Source: Alligator mississippiensis | Lineage: Eukaryota > Chordata > Crocodylia > Alligatoridae | Assembly: GCF_030867095.1 (NCBI RefSeq) | Contig: NC_081831.1 | Span: 52,699,716-52,763,715, forward strand | Length of the DNA: 64,000 nucleotides | Direction of reading: 5' to 3' | Part shown: positions 22,560 to 34,129 of the stretch, in pieces | Numbering within the stretch: position 1 is the stretch's first letter | Layout: every line of letters starts with the position of its first letter | Program-made: the position numbers and the translations under genes | Notes under the pieces: model-generated | Seen by the model: only the letters and a program-made list of their open reading frames with translations | Databases searched by the model: none | What the model was told of the DNA's origin: nothing

Positions 22560-24992
22560 ATCCTGCATGTTAATAGGAGATAGATCATAATGGCATCATT
22601 GCAGGTATCTATGAGACTGTGACACTGCCTTTTGGCAAAACTGTCTAATTGCATGAAGGTCAAAGGATGCACTGTTGGCTAAAGGGAACATTTACTTGGA
22701 ATGATAAAGATATGTGGTTTTTGACTTGCCAGTGGAATGTTTTTAGCTCAGTTCTTGAACCCGGGTATCACGTACCTAATAGATTAGAGTGTTCTCTGTA
22801 ATCTAGATATTCATTACAAAAGAACGCATTCTAGGGGTTGTCGCATAGAGAAAAGGAGAGTACTAACATTTTGAGTCCTGGTTCTTTTTACATGGTATCT
22901 AATTTAACTGAAGCAATGTGACTGGTAAACCAAAATGTAATAATCTGAATTAGAATTCAGATCTAAAGGAAGGCAGCTGTGAAAAATCCTGTGTTTGGAT
23001 AGGACACATTTCTAAGGATGGAGTTCATGCTATTCTCAATGTATACATGAAAGTGCTACATATACTTGGTGTTCTTGATGATTATAGAAGGAAGGGCAAA
23101 AATTCTGACACAGAGTTTTGTAGGGTTTCAAAAGAAGAATAAAATGTATCATATAACAGTTGTAATGAAATATAAATAATCACTATTTATTAACAACATA
23201 TGTGATAATCAGTGTTCCCAAATGCTGAGTGAGCACCAAATGTATTTATTCCATTCCATAGAAAAATCTTGGCTACCATTCTCTTCTATGGTTATCATAG
23301 CTACCATTTTTGGCATCATAAAAAAATAAAAAGGAAGAAAAAGGGATAACAGCATAGACGGGTCACCTTCCATTTGTTTTAAATTATTTTTCATAAATAA
23401 ATATTACAAAAAACACTTGCAAACATCTGTGCTGATAAAAAACATATATTACTTCTAAAGGAGTTTCCTTTTACTCACTTACTAAAAATATTAATGGATT
23501 TATTTATAAATATGTTCAGCAGAAAAATGAAGTGTTTGCAATATTTAAGCAACTATATCTTCACAAAGAATGGTCACCTGGCCATCTTGAAAGTTGTTTG
23601 AGTCATTCAGGCAAGCACCAGATTTAATAAATGTCATTGAAGAAGAAATAGATTAATAAAAATCAAAGCATGTTTTTCAGATAACTGCTTAATACAAAAT
23701 AAAGATATAGTCATCAAATGTTCACTGTGTGCAGACTGGTTCTGGGTTTGACTATGTCATAGTATATTTTCAGGCAAAGAAAATCAGGAAGTCTGCACTT
23801 TACATTTGTCTGGTGGATAATTTAATTGACGTGCATAAATAATGATTGTTTAGACAAAATGTTAATATATTCTTATGCAATTTTTACAAATATTTAACTT
23901 AAAGCCAAACCTGTGCTATTCCATTTCTGAATGCAATTATTGTCAGAGATATGACAATAAATAAGTCACAAAAAAGTAAAAAAAAGTGTGCTTTCATTTA
24001 TTCAGAGTTTGATCTGCCTAGTATATTGACAAAAATAAGCTCCCCCCCCCAGCTTTTCCCTTAAAACAGCAAACCCAGCTATGAAAGAAATCCATAATTT
24101 CCTACATCATCAATATAAGATGAGAAGGGAACTCCTGAATCATCAAATCCAATTCCCTTCTTTTACAGGCCATCACACCAGATATTCCATTTTAAATTAG
24201 GCAGGGGTTTTGCCCTTCACTGCTATTATACCCAAATTGGTAGTGCATAATCTAAAAAGAACCAAATACAACCTTCACATTTTAGGAAGAATTGATAGTG
24301 TTAATTCAGATGATTACATTCTTACCTGTAAATTGAGAACATTTACAATGGAAATCACCGGTGTAAGAAGTTTGGTGCATCACACATCCTGCAATAGCTG
24401 CTAAGTGGTTAAAGGAGAAAATATCTCCTCCTCTCAGCTGTACCTAACTGACTGATAAGTTGTAGCTGGGGGGAGAGGCTGTAGCAAAGTGGAAGGGGTA
24501 GCTGCTACACAGTGTGTGGAAAGCTTACTCAAAGCAAACTGATAGGGATTTGCTAAGGAATATGACTGCAAAAAGCTCAGGGACTGAAAAGGAGTTGTGG
24601 ATGCTGGAGGACTCCAGGTAAGAAATATTATGATTTATTTCTTGAAGGAGAATGAAGTAAGATTTCTGTATGACCTGCTCTTACTTGCTGATAGTGTGGG
24701 AGTAGCAAGGCATAGATAGGAAGCCTGGATTATGGCAAATAATTCTACTGAGTGGCCATTTTAGTAGAGCTAGATTTAGGGTTTGCTCCAACAGTTGTGA
24801 GGATGTCAGAAAGCTCTTTGACAGTGTTGTCAGTAAAGATTCTAACATAGGGAGTTCTGTTTTCAACAGCTTTGTCTTGAAGGAGTCTGGGGATTGAGAG
24901 AGAGAGGGACTTGCAGAGCTATGTTCAGGTACAATGAGGCCTGAGCTGGAAAAAGCACCCTTTTATGAAAGTAGCCCACCTAACTGTGCAGG
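22560..24992. other. AT-rich intergenic DNA
   Basis: No gene or clear repeat is seen. A C-run lies at about 24043-24051. Frames here are no longer than about 65 codons. Confidence 0.5.
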
Positions 24993-25109
24993 ACTGCATT
25001 CAATGTTCCCTCTAAGGAGTAGCAGTCCATAAGCATGCCACCTCAGTCCATGAGCACACTGCCTTGGTCCGTGAGCGCTGCCTCAGTCCGGCATGGGACA
25101 CTTACCGAA

Positions 25110-25315
25110 GGGGGCTGAGGGCCAGAAGCCGGGGGCCAGAGTTGGAGCTGGGCACCAGAGGCTGGAACTGGGGGTTGGAGCTGAGAGGCTGGGGGCCAGA
25201 GGTGGGGCCAGGAGCTGGGGGCTAGAGGCTGGGGCCGAAGCCGAGGGGCCAGGGGCCGAAGGCTGAAGCCAAGAGGCTGGGGCCTGGAGCTGAGGCTGGA
25301 GCCGAGGGCTGGCAC
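25110..25315. repeat. G-rich minisatellite inside the hAT element
   Basis: Imperfect units of 12-20 bp built on GAGGCTGGGGCC and GGGGCCAGAG. It is part of the hAT body rather than an independent locus. The reverse frame gives Pro-, Ala- and Ser-rich runs that I regard as artefacts. Confidence 0.75.
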
Positions 25316-25321
25316 AGGCTC

Positions 25322-25700
25322 CGCTGGCTCCGGGAAGTGCTTTGTTCCCTCGCATCAGGGAACAAAGGGAGTAGAGCAGTTCCGCGGAGCCCATGGCAGC
25401 CTCCATCCCTACCTTGCCTCACCTCAGGGAGGAGCCACTGCCTGCCCCAATGAGGGTCTGCCAGATCCGGGACACTGCTCCACTCCCCAGCCCTGATGCC
25501 ATGTGCCTTCTCACTCTTTGAGGTGATGCAGGGGAGCAGAGCAGTGTCCCAGAGCCAGCAGAGCCTTACTGGGACAGTCAGTGGCTTCGCCCCGAGGGGA
25601 GGCAAGGCAGGGATGGAGGCTGGTGTGGAGCTCTGCCAGCTCTGGGGAAGTGCTCCACTCCCAGCCCTGATTCAGAGGATTGGAGCACTTTCCCAGAGCC
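25322..25700. repeat. Three hairpin modules inside the hAT element
   Basis: Each module has a CTGGCTCCGGGAAGTGCT-like arm and a GAGCAGTGTCCCAGAGCCAG-like opposite arm, at about 25322/25358, 25460/25524 and 25636/25679. The spacers also pair with each other (CAGCCTCCATCCCTACCTTG against the reverse of the segment near 25600). The whole is a nested palindrome. Confidence 0.65.
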
Positions 25701-25857
25701 AGTGGAGCTCCGCACCAGGCTCCTACTCCCACCTCACCTAAGAGCTGACCTTCAGCTCCTCTCCTGGTGCGCAGACTTGAAAAGGCTGAGCGCAGCCACA
25801 CTTTTAGTTGTGCGCAGCCGTACACGCAAGCACCTTAGAGGGAACCTTGGCTGCATT

Positions 25858-28800
25858 TATGTGCTGTACTGGTGTATCATGGATATTTTGTTTCTGGTTT
25901 GGGAGCTAATGTATCCAGAGTTATCAAATACCCTTCAGTGTATGTATTCTATGTACACACAATCTGAAATACGTTGCATGGTATCTTATGTACTGTTTCT
26001 CTAGTTCTACTTCAGCATAGAGCCATATATTAAGGCTGGGACTTTCAAAGGAAAGCAAGTGTCCATCTCCAATTAAACTTAAACAGGCTATGGATTCCTA
26101 GGTCTTGAACTTTTTGGGTAATCTTGAATTTAAAAGACCAGTGGAATTTGTACAAACCCACATGTGTGCCAAAGCAAGAAAATCTAACTTGGATCTTGTG
26201 TTTTATTTCTTTAACACTTTCATCTTTTGAAGTTGATCAGATACTTAAACGTAGCAGCTCAACGTATGTGTAGACCAAAAGGATGGTGGATGTAAGGGAG
26301 TGGATGAGGGAAAGTAAAAGGAGTTATATGTGGTTTGTTTTTACTAACACACTGATAGACTAAAGTCCAATAATCTATATAGACATCCTTTAAGCCTCCT
26401 TTTTTTACAAATATTCAGCTAGTCCTCTATCCTTATCAGGGAATCCTCAGGCTAATAAGCACTCTCCATATTTACTAATCTGAGCACATGCTTAAGCAGG
26501 TATCAGTATTTGATTAATCTTGTTTTATTGTTGAAGATATGACTATATGAGGCTAATTACATGCACATGCCATGCATAATTTCATTAGCAGTGCCCCACC
26601 CCTGATGAGCTGTTTTGACACTGTATCGACATTGTATCCTGAGAAACCTGAGTACCCTATTTGTCTTGCATGAAATACACCTGTGAAAAAGACACACACT
26701 TTGTTTTTGAAAAGTGGAATGAAGAAAAAAAAGATTTTTCCTTCACTTCTGCAGCAGGGTCCTGTTTTGGGAGAGGGCCTGCTGCTACGCAGCTCCTTGT
26801 GCATCACCTTTGTTACTTTCACTTTCCACTGGTTGAGTCAGGAACTGATATTACTGTAAATCCTTGCTTATAATATGCACCCCAGTTTCCAGCACCTGGA
26901 TTTTTGGAAACTGGCACATATCGTACATGAGAGTACTACAAAAGTAAACAATGTGGATTGGTAAGATATTGATCACTTTGTCCAAATATTGCCCCATATT
27001 TTTTTTATGCCTCTTAAAGAACTAAAGCACCATTTGAAATTATTTCTTTAAAAATAAGTTCTCATGATAAAATAAAGAAAATAAGAAACAAAAGGGAAAA
27101 TCTTCTTTCTTTCTCAAAATCGAATGTGCTGACTTCCAGAAAAAAACCCCAAACCCTCTCCTTTCAGACTAAGGAGTAGCATACGCATTTGTAATCTGGT
27201 TTTGATTTAAATCCTTAGATCATCATCCCCTTTGGCTTTCTTGCAGTGTTGATTGCTGTCACTCAATAGATTTCAGAGAGACTGCTGAAGGTGTACATTC
27301 AGGCTATTAGCAACTTATAAAGAAAGGCAACTTAAACAGAAGAGTGGAAGCTAGAAATCAATATCTCTGAGTGACTTTTATACTCTTGTGTCTCCTTTCT
27401 TCTACATTATTCAGCCCTTACCAACACAATGCATCCATTCCTAGTTTGTGGCCTTGCTCTACTAAGCATTATCCCTTTTTCTTTTATAAAACTGTAGCTC
27501 TTATGCTGATGACTAAAAAGGTGTTAAGTTTGTACTAAATGACTGTCAATTGTTAGTGCTCAGTATCATTTCAAATAAAAGGACTCCAGTAATGCTACTC
27601 CCTGAATTCTGTTCCTTTCATTTCTCCCTTCATTCCTACCAGAATCATAAAGCAGAAAGAAATAAACATGCAAGTTTAAATAATATAGCTCTGTCTTCCT
27701 GCCTTTCCCCATTCTTTTCTATATTTTTTTTTCCCCTCCAGTTTATTATTCCTTTTATTATTTTATCTGTTTCTTTTATTGCCATGTTTTCTGACCCAGG
27801 TCCTATTAATCCCATTCTTACTAATCCTCCTTCCTTGACCTTGTCTATTCACGTTCATGCTTTTCTGTGTCTGTCTCTCTGTGCAACCCACATCCTTTTG
27901 AGGAAAATTTTCTTTTGAGCAGCTGTCTACTGGAGCGTGAGTTCTGAAAAAGGGGTGTGGTTTTGTTCTTGGGCACATCCTGCTGTCTCTCTTTATTTTT
28001 TCCCTGCCCAGCACAGGGCCTGTCTGACTACAGAGAGACCCTGACACTTGTAGAGAGGTAAAATGAACTAATAGGTCATGTGGACAATAACTATTATTTA
28101 ACACCATCACCCTTGGTGTTAAGTTAGTTATTATCTGCAATGATGAAATAATTTTTGGTTCTCTGTACCTTCTGCCTCAGCTGGTGCACTTACATTTTTC
28201 CCCCTTTCACCCTTTTCTCATGCACCTTAACTGGCACAGTTCTTATTTCATGCAAAACAAAAGTGCTGGTATCCTTTATTAAATGAATTTTGTTACCGTG
28301 ATTTGCCTTGGCTCCCCTCTAGTGTCATTACTGTTGCTGAATTCTGATGATTCAGCATTTTTACTAGAAAATATGCAAGGATTGTATCAAATTCTTTCAT
28401 CTGCTATGAAACTTTGTGAAGATGGTTTTGATGTGTTTGGGCTGACACTGCATGATCCTGGCTACTAAAATCATCCTTTATCACTTCGGGTAATATCTGA
28501 ACAGATGTCTTTTAATGATTTGCACCATCCTTTCTACACTCTTTGCTTTTATCTTTTACTCTCTACTGCGTTTGGAGATATGATGCTTCTAAGCAAGGAC
28601 TTCATTACATTGATCTCTTTAAAGATCAGTTGCCTACACTTTCAATGGGAGAAGTAGAAAGTGATATATATTTTTTAATTCCTCTAGTGAAGAGGGACAG
28701 ACTACCAGCATATGCTTTAGAGGACCACAATATATGCCTATAAGCTTCAAACACACTTATAGACTTATTTCTATAAAATACCTTGTTTAAATTCTGGAAG

Positions 28801-29090
28801 GCAGTTGATTTAACTTGTTGGGAACTAGGAAGTTGCATTCTTTTTTGATAAATATTTCATGCCCCTTAGCTTTTCCAGTTGATAATACCCTGCCTAACAC
28901 TGAGGAGCTATAACTACCAAACTTATTAAAAGAAAACTCCGAGGAAACAATAGCAAGAGCTAATTATAGGGGAATGCATCCCATCAAGAACCAGCCAGGT
29001 TGAAATGTCTTTATTAAAGCTAAGTTTAGGATCAAGGGGAATCTTAAATCTTAAAAACTGATAGGCCTCTGATAGGAAGATGAAGAAAGA
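25858..29090. other. AT-rich intergenic DNA with one small foldback remnant
   Basis: No gene is recognised. The stretch 26868-26935 has TTATAATATGCACCCCAG and a reversed AAACTGGCACATATCGTAC, which could be the two ends of a short mariner/pogo-like MITE remnant. A pyrimidine-rich stretch lies at 27720-27790. Confidence 0.4.
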
Positions 29091-29123
29091 GGGGAAATGT
29101 TAGTAAATGGAAGTCAAAACCCA

Positions 29124-29690
29124 AGCTGCCCTGGCAAGTACCTCAGGGCTACTTGCTCTCAGGAGCTTCTGGGGCCCAGCCAATTGGTACCTGGGGACAC
29201 TACCCCTTGTGGCAGCTGGACTGATGAAGCAGCCCTGATTGTTCCCTGCACCCTTTATCCACTGCAGCAGTCTGGCAGTGGGGGCTGTTGCCTAGCTGTG
29301 ACCTGCTGCATGCTCACCAGACCCTCTGGGCCAGCTACCAGTGGGCTGTGGCTGTAGAGTTGGCCTCTGCTCAGCATTACTGCCATGTGTGGCCCCTGCC
29401 CAGCCATCTCGGCAGCTATGACCCAGAAGATGTTCCCAGTGTGGTGGTCTGCTTTGAACTGTCAAAGCATGTCCTCCTGGCCCCATTTGGCCAGGAGGTC
29501 AGCCACAGCCAGCTGGATCCAAGGTGCCAGCTCTGAGCAGGCAAGCAGGAATTCTGGAGATCCCTATTGGAAAACTGAAAAAAAACCCTGATTTTTAAAA
29601 AATCCCGAAGTCACTCTGTAAAATACCCAACAATCCATGTTCCTCCACAATTAAAACAAAAGACCACTATAAAAAGAGTGAGACCGAGAC
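29124..29690 (+). repeat. Unclassified dispersed repeat, copy B
   Basis: Aligns in reverse orientation with 19215-19860, from CTGCCCTGG at the left to the CACTATA end at the right. It carries open frames at 29097-29357 and 29288-29536 in the same relative places as those of copy A. It lacks the further TGCATGTG end seen in copy A, so it may be truncated or copy A may be composite. Confidence 0.65.
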
Positions 29691-29764
29691 TGTGATCAGT
29701 TGAGCAACGTTTTATTGATATATCTACAGTGTTAAACCAATGTGGCAGTCTACATGCTCCTACC

Positions 29765-29897
29765 CTGGGGGTCTTCAAACAGAGGGTAGATAATCACACT
29801 GCTGGGGTTGTTTGATCCCAGCATTCTTTCCTGCCATGGAGGGGGTTGGACTTGATGATCTGCTCGGGTCCCTTCTGACCCTACCAACTATGAAACT
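29765..29897 (+). mobile_element. CR1 LINE 3' end, short fragment of another subfamily
   Basis: GGGTCTTCAAACAGAGG followed by GGGGGTTGGACTTGATGATC and CCCTTCTGACCCTACCAACTATGAAAC is the standard CR1 3' terminus. It is strongly 5' truncated, as most CR1 insertions are. The sequence differs from the three long copies, so it belongs to a different subfamily. Confidence 0.85.
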
Positions 29898-29964
29898 ACC
29901 AGTGTCTATCATAATAAAGTGAACATTTTTTAATGCATATTTCATGAATACATGAATATATATT

Positions 29965-30420
29965 TTGCTGCCTTCCCACACAGGGGCTACAGCCCCTAAA
30001 CAGGGGCCAAATGGCCCCCACAGGGGTTACCAGCCCCCCCTGCAAGGTCCACATGCCCCATCCCCTGCTGGCTGCTGCTGCCCCGCCAACCCCAGGCACT
30101 GTCACTTTTTTACCAAAAAAAAAAAAAAAAAAAAAAGAGGGGGGAATCCTCTACTTACCTTAGAATCAGGGGCTGTGGGGGCTGTTCTTCTGCTCCATGC
30201 TGTGTGGGCAGGGCCCCAGTACCCCAAAGGGCAGCTGGACTGCCAGTAAGTGCTGGGGAGGATTTTTTTTGTTTTATTTTTTTACTGTGGGGATGCTGGG
30301 GTGGGGGGCAGGGATTGGGGGCTGGGGGGGGGGGGGAATGGGGCCAGCAGGGCAGGGATTAGGGGGTAGGATATCCAGGGGTCTAACTTCTCCCCCGCAC
30401 TGAAAATTTGCAGCACAAAG
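29965..30420. repeat. GC-rich block with A-run and long G-run
   Basis: 29970-30060 has GGGGCTACAGCCCCT and similar self-complementary words related to 18.6 kb. An A-run of about 23 lies at 30114-30136. 30290-30345 is G-rich with a run of about 12 G and is a candidate G-quadruplex on the plus strand. No gene is seen. Confidence 0.6.
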
Positions 30421-30440
30421 AACATTTATTTCATTTCCAT

Positions 30441-31805
30441 ACATTCCTCTTGATTCGTCTCAAAGGGATTTGAGATTGGGAAAGAGGCTTGTCTGGATGT
30501 TCCCATTGATTTCAAGATTGGAACAGAACAAAAAATGATCTTGTAGAACTCCTTCACCCATTTTCAAAGGATGTGTACTAAGAAGAGTGGAAGGAAATGA
30601 GCAATCCTGCTGTTCCTATAGCATCTGTACAATGACAGAGTAGAAACCTCAAAATAAAATTGGACTAAAAGTATGAAATTTATGCAAGTCCTGTGTACAT
30701 ATATAATTTTCAGTATAAGAGCATGACTTTTACGTGCAGGAAGCATATCGGAATGGCTTCTGTGTCACTGCATGTGTGGTGCTCCAAAGTACCTATAGGA
30801 GGAGAAGCAGAACTTTAGACAAACTGTCAGCATTAAGAAGGCCTTCTATAAATTGGCTCAAGCTAGTCTGCAGCTAAGTGGAATTAGTGATTTACATAAA
30901 AATATTGACTTTTAACCCATCTTAAAGACTCGAGTACGTCTTTCTCTCTATGTTAGTATTTGCATCCAAATCTCCAGTTAGATAAGCAACTATAATACGC
31001 TTTTGATTTTGTTTGGGAGGGGAATTAAAGATATAGTTCTTAAAATGGTCAAAAATCAAGGTTGGAAGGGAAAATAAATATAAAGAATATTTTTTTCCTC
31101 TCTAAAATAAATTAGCTTTGTATTTGTAATGCTTGTCTAATGCTTATTAGGCCACATAGTAAGCCTATACACAAGAAAGGCAAACAGTAAGCTTTTACCT
31201 GTATCCATAAACAAAACAAGGTCCATACATGCGTAACTGAGAGTTAATAATGGATATTATAATTCATTGTTTTGCAGCAGAACTGGTACACTTATTGCTT
31301 TAAAATTGCTGGGCTTATGATTCCCAAAGGGGCAAGCTGACTTCAAGTTTCATTTCCTGCTTGTACAAGTAGTGACAGTTTGATTACTAAATGGATATTT
31401 TGCTTTGTAAAAGGATTTGTGAGATCTGATTATGCAATCAATGAGAACTGTGAAAAGTTGTTTAGGGTCAACATGCATTTTCTTTTAGAACCATTATATT
31501 TTTGTCCTAGTAAATTTTTGCCTTTTTGCTGTTTCTTTGCAGTTGCACTTATATTGCTTAGGCCTGTGCATAAAAAGGTGAAAATGGATTTTTTTTTTAA
31601 TATCTTGTCTTTTTAAAGGTAAAATAGGAAACTTCCCTTTATACAGCTAGAAAATTCCATCCATACTTGTAGTGCAGTGAACCTTTCTAAATCCTCTCTA
31701 AACCTTTCAGTTATCTCACTGACATCTTGCTTTCATAGAAGGCCTATTTTGAAAGCCTATACATAGCCTTGCTTAACAAGGAAGCAAGTAGGAAGTGTTG
31801 AGATA
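30441..31805. other. AT-rich intergenic DNA
   Basis: Nothing recognised. A T-run lies at 31590-31598. Confidence 0.5.
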
Positions 31806-31813
31806 GTGCACAT

Positions 31814-32753
31814 TAGGGCTGTGTGAGGCTTCGGACCATGTTTCAGACACTTCCATGTCCAAAGCAGCATGTCCAGACTGAAGCACTGGCTTTTTAGGCT
31901 TTCTGAAGTGGTTTGGAGCTTCCAAAGTGCTTCGGAGCCAGCTGGGAGATCCGGCCATAGGGTATAATGGGGAATCAAAGAAATAACTATAACTCTGTTG
32001 TTTTTTGTCTTATTTGAATGAAATTTTCAGGGATGGTAGCCTCTGCTGAGAACATGAAGCCTATCGTGTTTCAGGAAGATATGTGCAGTGGTTCAGGGGG
32101 AACTACATTCCAAATTCTTGAAAGTAAACTCATGTCACATCTATGTGTCACAACACATGAGGGTGAAAACTGCAGGAGTGGTGGCCCCTGCTGAGGCCAT
32201 GAAGCCTGCCAAGTTTCAAGAAGATCAGTGTAGGAGTTTGGGGGAACTGCACCTCAAGCTGAGGACAAGCAAAACTTGTGACATGGGTGACACTGTGTGT
32301 TCAGGAGCATCAGAGTGAAAGCTGCAGGGATGGTAGCTCCTGCTGAGGCCACAAAGCCTGCCAGCTGTCAAGGAGAGGGGTGTAGGGCTTCTGGGTTCTG
32401 GGGCCTTGCACCTCTGGCTGCTGATAGGCAAAACTCATGACATGGGTGCTTGTGAAACTGTCTGTCTTGGGGTAGAGGGAACTACTGCAGGCCTAACTGC
32501 TAAGCTACTGTGTTACCAGTTACCAGTCAATCATGATTCACTCAGGGACCAGCTAAATATACAATTGTTAGCTAATGTAACCAGTTAACTAGCAACAATT
32601 GACACCTACAAAACCACAGACTAAGGAGAAAGGGCAGTTGATTGTCTGTATTGATTCTAAGACAAACACAGTCAGTTGCACAAGCACCCATGTCACAAGT
32701 TTTGTCTGTGTGCTGTTAGAGGTGCAGGGCCCCAGAACCCCTATCTCCTTGAC
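31814..32753 (+). mobile_element. Left part of a hAT element, cut at a CR1 junction
   Basis: It starts with TAGGGCTGTGTGA, as does the element at 37192, and shares with it the words GGATATAATGGGGAA/GGGTATAATGGGGAA, GTGCAGGGCCCCAGAACCC and CAACTGACTGTC-like sequence. The interior has three tandem modules of about 150 bp near 32027, 32178 and 32329, each beginning GRTGGTRGCYCCTGCTGAGGCCA and running to GTGAAARCTGCAG. The element stops at about 32753, where CR1 copy 3 begins in mid-UTR; no right end is found beyond the CR1. The missing right half fits a deletion. Confidence 0.8.
32027..32475 (+). repeat. Three 150-bp tandem modules in the hAT element
   Basis: Modules begin near 32027, 32178 and 32329 and share CCTGCTGAG, AAGCCTGCC and the GACATGGGT region. 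The spacing is about 150 bp. Reversed versions lie in the right half of the related element at 37.75-38.05 kb, for example CAGGCTTCATGGCCTCAGCA. Confidence 0.75.
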
Positions 32754-32808
32754 AGGGGGGCATTCCAGACCTTGGGGGCTCAGACAGTAAAGAAGCTCTT
32801 CCTTATGT

Positions 32809-33310
32809 TTAGCCTGAAATGGTCTTGCAAGAGTTTATAACCGTTCGACCTTGTAATCCCTTGGGGCACTCTGGTGAACAAACGTCCCCCAGGTCCTGGT
32901 AAACACCCCTTACAAACTTATAGGTGGCCAACAGGTCACCCCTGAGCCTACGTTTTTCCAGGCTGAAGAGTCCCATGCCTTTCAGCCTGTCATCTTGAGG
33001 TCTGTTTTCCTGCCCTCTGATCATGCACGTGGCTGTCCTCTGGACTCTCTCAAACTTCTCCACATCCTTTTTGAATTGTGGAGCCCAAAACTGGATGCAG
33101 TACTCCAGCTGTGGCCTCACCAAGGCCAACTACAATGGGAGAATGACATCCTGGGATTTGCTTAAGAAGCATCTATAGATGCAAGCCAGCATTTTGCTTG
33201 CTTTACTGGCTGCAGCATTACATTGCATGTTCATCTTGTGGTCAATCCTGACCCCTAAGTCCCTCTTGTCCATAGTGCTAGTCAGCATAGCACTGCCAAG
33301 CCTATAGACA
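32809..33310 (-). pseudogene. CR1 copy 3 RT C-terminal region
   Basis: The open piece 33129-32809 (106 codons) contains [32 protein letters not shown]-type sequence, the conserved C-terminal segment of CR1 ORF2, and then [13 protein letters not shown]. Just upstream the frame is interrupted. The function of this region in CR1 is not well defined. Confidence 0.8.
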
Positions 33311-33312
33311 TG

Positions 33313-34052
33313 CTACAGGTTTTTCCTCTCAAGGTGGAGAACCTTGCATTTTTTGGTGGTAAACACCATCGGGTTCTCGTCCACCCATTTCTTGAGCCTG
33401 TCAAGGTTAGCTTGGATTACCCCCCTGTCCTCGGGTGTGGATGCTTTACCCCAAAATTTGGTATCATCGGCAAACTTGGTTAGTCCACTTCTGACTCCAA
33501 TGTCCACATCATTAATGAAGATGTTGAACAATATACGTCCAAAGACAGAGCCTTGAGGGACCCCACTGGTCACAGGGCACCATGACAATTGACTTCCATC
33601 AGCCACCACCCTCTGGGTCTGACCACAGAGTCAATTCCCCAGCCAATAGATTATGGTGGACCCAAGGCCACAGTTGGCCAGTTTTGCCAAAAGACGATCA
33701 TGGGATACCAGATCAAAGGCTTTTTTAAAGTCGAGACCACTATGGCCTTCTTCCAGTCATTGGGCACTTCACCAGAACTCCAGGAGCTGTCAAAGATCCA
33801 TGCCAGGGGCTGAGCTAAGGTGCTAGCCAGCTCCTTGAGTACTCTTAGGTGTAAGTTGTCAGGGCCAGCTGACTTAAAGGTGGAACACCTTGAGAGGCTG
33901 GACTTCATGAGATCAGCATTGATGGAGGGCAAGGAACCACCCTCACTTAGGCATTCATGTTCTGTAATGGGCAGGGGTGTCCCATGGGACTTGTGAAAGA
34001 CTGACGCAAAGTACCCATTTAGCAAGTTGGCTTTTTCCTTGGCATTGGTCAT
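33313..34052 (-). pseudogene. CR1 copy 3 reverse transcriptase with internal deletion
   Basis: The piece 34052-33651 covers the N-terminal fingers (LNGYFASVFH to WSSGEVPNDWKKAIVV) and then jumps straight to sequence that in copy 1 follows motif A. About 250 bp with motifs 1-2 and the Asp of motif A are gone. The piece 33609-33313 keeps VTSGVPQGSVFG and the intact box KFADDTKFWG. Of the three copies only this one keeps FADD, but the deletion alone kills it. Confidence 0.87.
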
Positions 34053-34129
34053 CAGTTCTCCCTTTTGGTTTAGCAGGGGTTTTTTCCCTTGCTTTTCCTC
34101 TGGCTTCCCACATATCTAAAAAAGGACTT

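Larger units (their letters stand above)
25001..25849. mobile_element. Non-autonomous hAT element, 849 bp
   Basis: The ends are CAATGTTCCCTCTAAGG and, reversed from the right, CAAGGTTCCCTCTAAGG (16 of 17 identical). The flanks are ACTGCATT (24993-25000) and GCTGCATT (25850-25857), 7 of 8 matching, as expected for an aged 8-bp hAT target duplication. The body is GC-rich against AT-rich surroundings. It holds a GGGGCC/GAGGCTG purine-rich array (25110-25315) and then three hairpin modules (25322-25700). There is no transposase, and frames of 80-127 codons through it are low-complexity. Confidence 0.88.
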
